From contig OX411548.1 of the NCBI GenBank assembly GCA_948146395.1, positions 36,588,912 to 36,652,911 of the forward strand: a DNA stretch of 64,000 nucleotides. The letters run 5' to 3'. The position numbers and the translations under genes were made by a program. How positions within the stretch are numbered: the stretch's first letter is position 1; the number at the start of each line of letters is the position of its first letter. This document shows positions 53,301-62,300 of the stretch, piece after piece. The stretch comes from Fragum whitleyi. Taxonomy: Eukaryota; Mollusca; Bivalvia; Cardiida; Cardiidae. A model generated the notes under the pieces. That model was not told where the DNA came from and made no database searches. It saw only the letters and a program-made list of their open reading frames with translations.

Positions 53301-56300
53301 ATGCAGGGTATAAAATTTTGATAATTTCACTGCTTTTGCGGTGAGATTATCAAGTGATAATCCACCGTTATTGCTCGATAAACCACCGAAAAGCATTAAA
53401 GAAATATGGATATATTTTCATGAAACTTTATTCTTGTTATATCTTGAAAAGCACTATCAAGACATAGGCTTTTCAAAGAGTCAGTAGAGCAGTCTTAGGC
53501 CCTCAAGAACCTCTTGTTTATACTTCTGAAGGCAAGGATATTTGCCCTCAGCTTACAGTTCATATTCTATATAGTTCAAATGAGAATTTCCAAACAGATG
53601 AATAGGAGGTATTAAACACTTACGCAAGTTGCATACATCGCAGTATTCTCTCTTAAAGCCACCATTAAAATCCACATAACACCAGGGTGCAAGTCCATCA
53701 TCTGGGAACCGGCAGTAGTTCTCAAAGAGAGAGTCTTGTAGGTTACTGTATGAACAAATATAGTTATTTGAGAAACAAATCTATTTTGAGCAGTTAGCAA
53801 AAATCAGTTAGTGCCTATTGTAAATGTGTATATATTCATAAGCATTTACAATAATTTTTCACTGACCCCTCAATTTGTATTTCAAACAAGATGTTCTATT
53901 GCAACACTTATGAATTAACACTGCAATTTTCATAGACATAACTAGGATTTTGAAAATTATACGCAATCAAAAGGCGACCATAGAAAATATAGGATAAAGA
54001 CAATATAAAAGGATAAAGACGATATGTGGACTGTGAAAAAAATGAATGTCCTCTGCCCGCTCCCCTTTTCTATGATTTGAGCATTGGAAAATAATCAAAA
54101 CATCATAATTACAGCTTGATTTAGCTGTAGTGTCGATGTTATGATCATTCTTCAATGACATTTCTCAAACGAGGATTTATTCCTATTACGCATTTGCGTA
54201 TTTGTAGTTACGCCCTTGATTTATCACAAGGATTGTTATTGAACTTGAAATCAAATGATGTGTATCTAAGAAATGTAGTCAACTCCCAAATCAAGTGTAA
54301 TTTTGTTCTTAGTAAAAATATTGCTATAACAAAAACATCAGTGAATTGAAAATCATCCTTTATCTTAAACTAGAGGCGCTTGAGCGCCTGATTCGCTCCA
54401 CAGGCCTGAATATCTTGATAATGACTATTAGAGGATGATAAAGCTGTTTAAATGAGAATTGAAGTGAATGAATGAGTGAAAGTTTATTTCTAGGAAATAA
54501 GGATCATATGCTGAAAGATTTCTGCATAAAAAACTCATGATCAGTGAATAAATTGACCTCTACCTATTACACCAATGTTTGTCATTTAATCACAATAATT
54601 TTGTGCAGTCTGATAGTGGGTCACCCAAGAATCATTCTAGTGAAATTTTGTTAAAATCCAAATATAAGAATTTCAACACTAACAGAATGTCACTGCACAA
54701 TATACTGGTACTTTGTCTGAAAAATTTTGATTGTAGATCTTTCCACTTTTAGTTAAACACTACTAAAAGATGTTACTTCACAACAATTGTTTGTCATCAA
54801 AACAAAATTCTAACTAATGATAGTAAGAAGTAAAATATTCAATCCAATATATTTATTTTATTCTGCCCAATGCCTAAAAGTGCAGTCAACTCAACTCTTT
54901 CTACTCCACTCATAATGTCAGGAGGTCAGAACATCATTTTACACTCTGTGCAGATTCACCCTTCGTTCAACTAAACTCACCAATTCTGAGGGGGTATTCT
55001 CAGGCAACTTATTTCAACTAATGTTTCTCTACATTTGAATTTCAACGAAGGTTTTGTTCCTTCTAATCTATAATCATTACACCTATAAATTGGACAAGTC
55101 TAGAAAAAATCATCATTGAGATGATACCAAAAGGGAGATCAAATATTCACTTTATATGTTATAATACCCTCTGCCAATAAAAAAAATATGCTGTTCATCT
55201 AATCAAAATACTTTTTTGCAGACTGATACAACTTCACAGAAATAAAATTTCCATGATATCTAATCCATCTGTTTAACCTTTCAGGATAGTTGTTTTACCA
55301 TATATTGGATATTCCACCATATAACCTATCTGAAGAAATGACCTCTGCCCATAAAAGACATAGTTTTGATCTGGTCACAATATTTTTTCATAGATTGATA
55401 AAGTATCACTAAAGAATCATTCTAGTAAAATTTGGTTGAAATCCATTGATTAGATTCTGAGAAAATGATTTTCAAAGTTTGCACAATATAACATATGGGG
55501 AAATGACCTCCGCACTTAAAATATATATTTTTCATCTGATCACAATAATTTTTGCTAGACTGATAAAGGGTCACTCAAGTATCATTCATGTAAAATTTGG
55601 TTGATATCTATCCATTAGATTGTGAGAAAATGATTTTCAAAGTTTTCACTATATAACATATAGAGAAATGACCTCCGCACATAAAATACACATTTTCCAT
55701 CTGATCACAATATTTTTTCATAGACTTGTTGATGGTCACTCAAGAATCATTCCAGGGAAATTTGGTTGATATCCATTGGTTAGAATCTGAGAAAATGATT
55801 TTTAAAGTTTCCACTATATAACATATAGAGAAATGACCTCTGCCCATAAAATACATATTTTTCATCTAATCACAATGATTTTTTGTAGGCTGATAGAGGG
55901 CTACCCAAGGATAATTCATGTGGAGTTTGGTTTATATCCATCAATTAGTTTCTGAGAAAAGCCACCTATTACCATATATGGAAATTAGCCACGCCCACTT
56001 CAGCCATGATTTTCAACCGATTAAAAATCTTTGAAGGAATCTGATAGAAAGTCACCCAAGGAACATTCCTGTGAAATTTGATTGGAATCCAGCCAGTACT
56101 TTATGAGGAGAAAATTTTTAAAGTAAAAGTTTACGGACGGACGGACAGACGCACGGACGACGGACACCCCGCCATGACAATAGCCCACTGGCCTTTCGGC
56201 CAGTGGAGCTTAAAAATTGTCTGTTACATACAGCATCCACTCTGAAAACGGTCTGTAATAATAGATGCCTTTTCAATAATGATTCACCAACTGATTTTAA

Positions 56301-59300
56301 GCAATACCAGAATATATATACGTTGATATTTTGTAAACCGAAATATCTGCTTTACACCAAGGAGAATTAAATTCTGTTTGTCGTCTTTTGACTGTTGGCT
56401 CTGTCATATTTAAGATTGAGGTCTACACTGACTGAACAAAATGTTTTTCAATGTTTTAATAACATTTGCCGATCAAATAGGAGTTGACTGTACCTTGATG
56501 CAACATAAAAAATTGCATCTTAAACATTTTCTTTTTATCTTTAGAATAATTTATAGTAGGCCGATTAAATATTCAAGGTCAAGGTTGAATTAATTGATCT
56601 TGACTCTACTGATATGGGGGGAAGAACATCTGAATTCATTCTCCAAAAGTGACTACAGGCACGAAGTTTTTTTTTAACAAAATCATTTGTATAAACTACA
56701 TGAATTTATATCCTAACGTTTTTTTGGTGGGTTATCGAGAAATAACAGTAGATTATCATTTGATAAACTCGCCACATACCCAGAGAAGTTAAAGGCAAAC
56801 ATCAATGTTGAATAGCAATGACATGTTAAATGACACACTTTGAAAAAAATCTCCTGAAATTTTCACATTTTGTTTCATTTTTGCATTAAAAAAATAGAAT
56901 AAGCGTTTGTTTTTCTAGTAAGCTCACTTAATATTTTATTTCATAAACAATGAAAGGTATTTTTTCACTTGTGACTCTGAATTCCACTCATGAAAATGCA
57001 GCTTGTTGTTCAGTATAGATTCTAAATCAATCTTACACTGAAACAATATATTACCTACAGCATGAGAGTGAATTTACTCTGATGAATTTCTTTGATATTA
57101 CATGGGTGTTATTACACTATAGTTATAACTATGCAAATCAGCAAAGAGCATTTTGAGGGTTCAGTGCAAGACTGTTTGTAGTGTATATACACCGCATATA
57201 CACTTAGTATGGTCTTGCACTAAGCCCTCGAATTATCTGGTCATACTTATGCTAATTTATATCCATGAAAATGTCACCATATTGCATTTGATGCTGTCAC
57301 TTTACCAACAGTATGTGTTATATGTTTCATGGGATAAGCTGATAAATTTCTGCAATTTGGTCAAATTATTGCAACATGAGGCCAAAGAGGGCCTGTATCG
57401 CTCCACTGGCTTTAAAATCTTTAGACGTTCATAAAACAAAGCTTACTTTAAATGAATACATTAACACTCCGAAATCTCCTAAGAGCTATTTTATAATGAT
57501 TAAATGGTTTTGGTCCATATTGCACCAAAATACTCAATCACAATGAACCTGCTACCCTTTACCCATCTTATCAAAGCATAAGGCTCAGAAGGAGATGTCA
57601 TTCAAAGATTTCAGGCTCAAAATAGGCCCTGCCTGCCACGCCCATATTTATGGACCAATCAAACTCTCTTAAACAATTAAAGTAAATAGTCACCAAAAAA
57701 ACATTCAGGTAAAGTTTCATTGAAATTGGCATAGTGGTTCCGGAAGGGATATCATTCAGTGATTTTGGCCTCAAAATAAGCCCCGCCCTGCCCCGCCCAA
57801 ACATATGGGCCAATCAAAATTTCGCAAATAATTTTTGAAAAGAGACACCCAAGAAACATTATTGTAAAGTTTCATTGAAATCAACCAAGTGGTTCAGGAG
57901 AAAATGTCATTCGCAAATTTCGGGCTCAAAATAGGCCCTGCCCTGCCAAGCCCATATTTATTGACCAAGCAAAATTTAGTAAAGGGTCACCAAAGGAACA
58001 TTCTGTAAAAGTTTCATTGAAATCTCCCGAGTGGTTCAGGAGGAGTTGTCGTTCAAAGATTTTGGGCTCAAAATAAGCCCCTCACTGCCTCGCCCATATT
58101 TATGGGCCAATCAAAATTTCTTAAATAATTTACGTTAAGGGTCACCAAAGGAACTTCCATGCCAAGTTTCATTGAAAGTGGCCCAATGGTTTGGGAGGAG
58201 AAGATTTTTAAAGATTTCAAAGTGAAAAAATGAAATGCTCTGCCACGCCCATATTTGGGGGGGGCCAATCAAAATTCACTGAATAATTTAAGAAGAGGGC
58301 CACTGAAGGATTTCTACCAAGTTTCATTAAAATCCACCTATTGGTTTGGGAGGAGACGATGTTTAAAGAAAATGTTTACGCACGGACGGACGACGGACAC
58401 TCTGACATGACAATAGCTTGCTGGCCTTGGCCAGTGGAGCTAAAAAATGGATCATATTATTACTGAATATCAAATTTGTCTTAATAAAATACCAAATTTA
58501 CCAAACTGGTCATTTAAAACAGATAAAACTTGGGCAAAGCCTTGCTTTTATCCGTTTAAAAAGATGAATCACCTTAAAAATTTGATATTTCATGACCACA
58601 CATTCAATATTCTCTGTGTTGAATTATAGGTTGTTTCTGACAGGGATTTTTACCTGAATGCAAATGGATGATGAGGTGCTCCCATTTCTGCAGCAAGGGT
58701 CCAGTCTAGACATGGTTTGAAGTTCTTTGTTATGTTCCTCTTTCCATTATAGTTTTCTCCTCTACCAGAATAACACATCACTGAGGAAAGATTAAATCTA
58801 TTCATAAGTCTTTAAAGTTCTGGGGCCCATTTTACTAAACTTCTTACGAAAAAAGTAATCGTAAGTCAAAATCACAAATCCTACCTGGTGTTTTCATTCA
58901 TTGTAAAATTCTACATTGCAACATCTCAATGAAATCGTCTTTGAAGACGATTTAAGTGAGATGATGCATGGCAGAATTCCATATTTAGTTACTATAGTAG
59001 AATCAACTTTAATTTTTGACGTATGCAAAAAATGTAAGTAAGATGTTTAGTAAAACAGGCCCCGTATCATGATCAATTTTAACCAACATAAACAAAGTGA
59101 CTTAACTACAGAAAGCCTTAAATAATTAGTTAAATCACATGCTTTTTTCCTCAAACATCCACAGCCTTTTACCAGAGTTCACAATGACCATACAGTGCAA
59201 ACTTCATGCAAATTAAACAAATTTTTACACAAGCAAAGCAGAATTCGCAAACAATTATTACCATTTTGTCATCCTGAAGGCAGGTCAGATAGAAATTTGA

Positions 59301-62300
59301 ATTATTTCAACAAATCACTAGTGATATATTGATAAGAGACCAAATTTAATGCATTTTAAGGTACCTCCAATATATAATTGGCTAGCAGCACACTGCATAA
59401 AGAATGTACATTGTTGGAAATAAAGAAAATGTGCTGTACCTTAGTTTACCTTGTTATTTCATCCTATGCATGGGTAGAGGGCATGGCTCACTTTAAAAGG
59501 TGTTGGAGAAAGACTGCTTTGTTAACATAAAATCTTGCCTAGAGCATTGGCAATGTTAGCTACTATAATTGCAGGAATAATATTCTTCATATTCCTGGTT
59601 CAGTGCAAAACAATTGTAACTGCCTATTTACATTTAGGCAGTTACAACTGTTTTTGACTGAACCAGCAATATACACAAATACACCAATAAAAATATTTAA
59701 GAGATGAAGAGAGTATATATTTATTTCAGGGAGGCATGAAACAAAAAAAACCTTATTACACTGTATGAGTGTAATTAGGTTTTTAGTTTCCTAACTCCAT
59801 GAAACCAACAAATTTAATACTCTCTACATATTTGATAAATTTAATAACAAGCAAATAAGAAAGCATTCTTCAATAAAAGAACAGGGGGCATAAAATATCC
59901 AAAAAGGGTCATAGTTCACATAAAATGCATAAAATATGTTGATTTTTTTATAGTGAATGTAAGTACCAAGTCCTTTAGAAGAGCCAGAGATATCACAAAA
60001 TTTAAAAAAAAAAAAATCAAAATGACAAGGACGACAACTATGACACTTAGGCTAATAAGAAATATAACCCACCAGTATTATCAACAAGAGAAACAGTGGC
60101 ATTTAGACCTTTGGCTGTGTTGTCTTCGTTTGAGTACAGTATCACCGACAAGTAGTTCTCAATGGATACATGTTTTCGCAGTCGTCCGGACCCAACAAAC
60201 CTGGATAAAAATTTTATCGGTCAAAACAAAAAGGGACTATCTGGGTCATGTGAACTGTGTCAATCCTACTCAGTCTGTGATCACGCAGACTTTTTACACT
60301 TAGCTGATTTTCTGAATTAAAAATGTACATTCTTCTTTCCTGAATAAGAATGTTTGACATGTGACCTCCAGTTGACATTTACTAGAACTAGTTTCTTTTT
60401 TAAATACAGTCAAAACTGTCAATAGCGGCCACCTACTGAACAAGCCAAAATCAGCTGCATTCGGGAGTTGGCCACTTAACAAAATATCACTTGATTGAAT
60501 TCAATCTTGACACAATTTACTGTTCCAAAAATCTCAACTTGTAACAAAATTTTAAAAAAATTGGCTGGATGATTTTTTTTCTAATTTTGGTATTATTTTC
60601 TCAAATTCTAGTTTGGTAAACAGGGAAAGTTTAAAAAACTTTCACCCCGCAGATTTTTTTATAATCTAGATTTAAAGAATGACATTTAGAAGTTAAGTCT
60701 ATGACACTGACGTTCAAATTACACCTATCAATTTTCTATCTTTATTTTGATTAATTTGGGATCTGTTAGTATAAAAAGATCAAAATTCCTACACATGTTC
60801 AATAGCCTGTTAGGAAAAGGGCCTCAAAATTTCATTCCAATACACCGAGAACTTTGCTGTACATATGAATTTACCTAACACAAGTGTTGATGATTTGTGA
60901 CCTCAGTAAAAATTACGTCGACATCGCTGTAAATGAACACTGATTTTTGCAAGTTGTTATCGTAAGCTATTCATTTTGACGTTACTTTAAATAAGCACAT
61001 TAAAACACTACTTGTGGGTTAAGAGTTACATTTCAAATAAAATTGGAAAACCCCAATGAATGTTTATAAAAAATGAAAAATCTTTTGACATAACTTTTTC
61101 TATATACCGGTACAGAAATCTTTAAAAAACTTTAAGTGAAGTACGTCAAAAGAATTTAGCCAATTTTTCGACGAACTGTGTTTGTCTTTTATCCAAATTT
61201 CGACGATAGGGTACATAACTTTGACCTCCTATTCTAGAAATTCTGTAAGATGAAACATCACATTAAGATGGGAGCATACAAAGCTAAAATAGGAAAAAGA
61301 TATATTAAATTTCAGACAAATTTGATTTGGCCAATTTTTTTAAAAATTAGTTTAATGCTATTTTTCCGGACCGCAATTTTTTGAAAATTGAACTTTGATT
61401 CAATCACATGTTTCTATCGTTGAACATAAGTTATTCCTGGTTACATGTCAATGTTCACAATTTATTTGTCGTCATTTTGGTGTTTTCCATTGAATAAAAT
61501 TGTTTTTAATGCAATCACAGTATACCTTTCAAAAGGTGAAGGGTCATTTGTGAAAAATGCCCAAATCGTCATTTTAACAACATCATGGTAACATAAATTA
61601 CTTACAACCTGTTGCAGATCTATTACCAGTCCACTTCCTTAACAACTTTAATCAAAAATAAAAGCAAAGACAATTAACAGCTAAAATATGTAAACTAGCA
61701 ATTCTCTGATTGATAACTCATCAGGATCTACTCTATAGATCATTGACTTTCACTGGCTTGACAATCAATTAAGGTAATGGACCCGTAATAGTTTTGCAAC
61801 ATCTAGAGAGTATTGAACTATAACATTGTTAACCGAGGTTTCCTAATGATTTTCATTAGGAAACCTCGGTAAACATTGTGAAAGAATATGTAGTCCAAAA
61901 TGTTGTGGAACTTTTATGGGTCAACTTCCTTAATGTGTAAATTATCTGAAAGATTTGACTTTACTTGTCAAAAAGTGTCATACAATCTGAATGAACACGA
62001 TGGCTGCTTAATACAGGTTGATAGACTGTTTTTAAATAATTCAAAATTTCTTTGTTGGCAGATTTTACCAGGTGACCACTTATTACAGTTAAAATAAGAA
62101 GTAAAATGCTTAGGGAGGAATCTGTACTCATACTGACCCCACTTAAGGTGGCTGACCTCTTAATACATGTGACCATAAGGGTAGGTTTGACTGTTTCATT
62201 AAGGATCTTACCGCAGCCCCCAGTTCCCGATCTTGATATCCCTTACTTCCACCTCATCATCAGCAGTCCCATCAGGGTTCAGTGCAATCTCAAACTCTTG

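Noticed and set aside
54960..54990. 18-nt phase-symmetric segment before GTGAGT
   Set aside because: No polypyrimidine tract; it lies within a diverged repeat element.
59953..60303. 116-codon plus-strand ORF
   Set aside because: It is the antisense shadow of the CUB C-terminal exon at 60073-60200.
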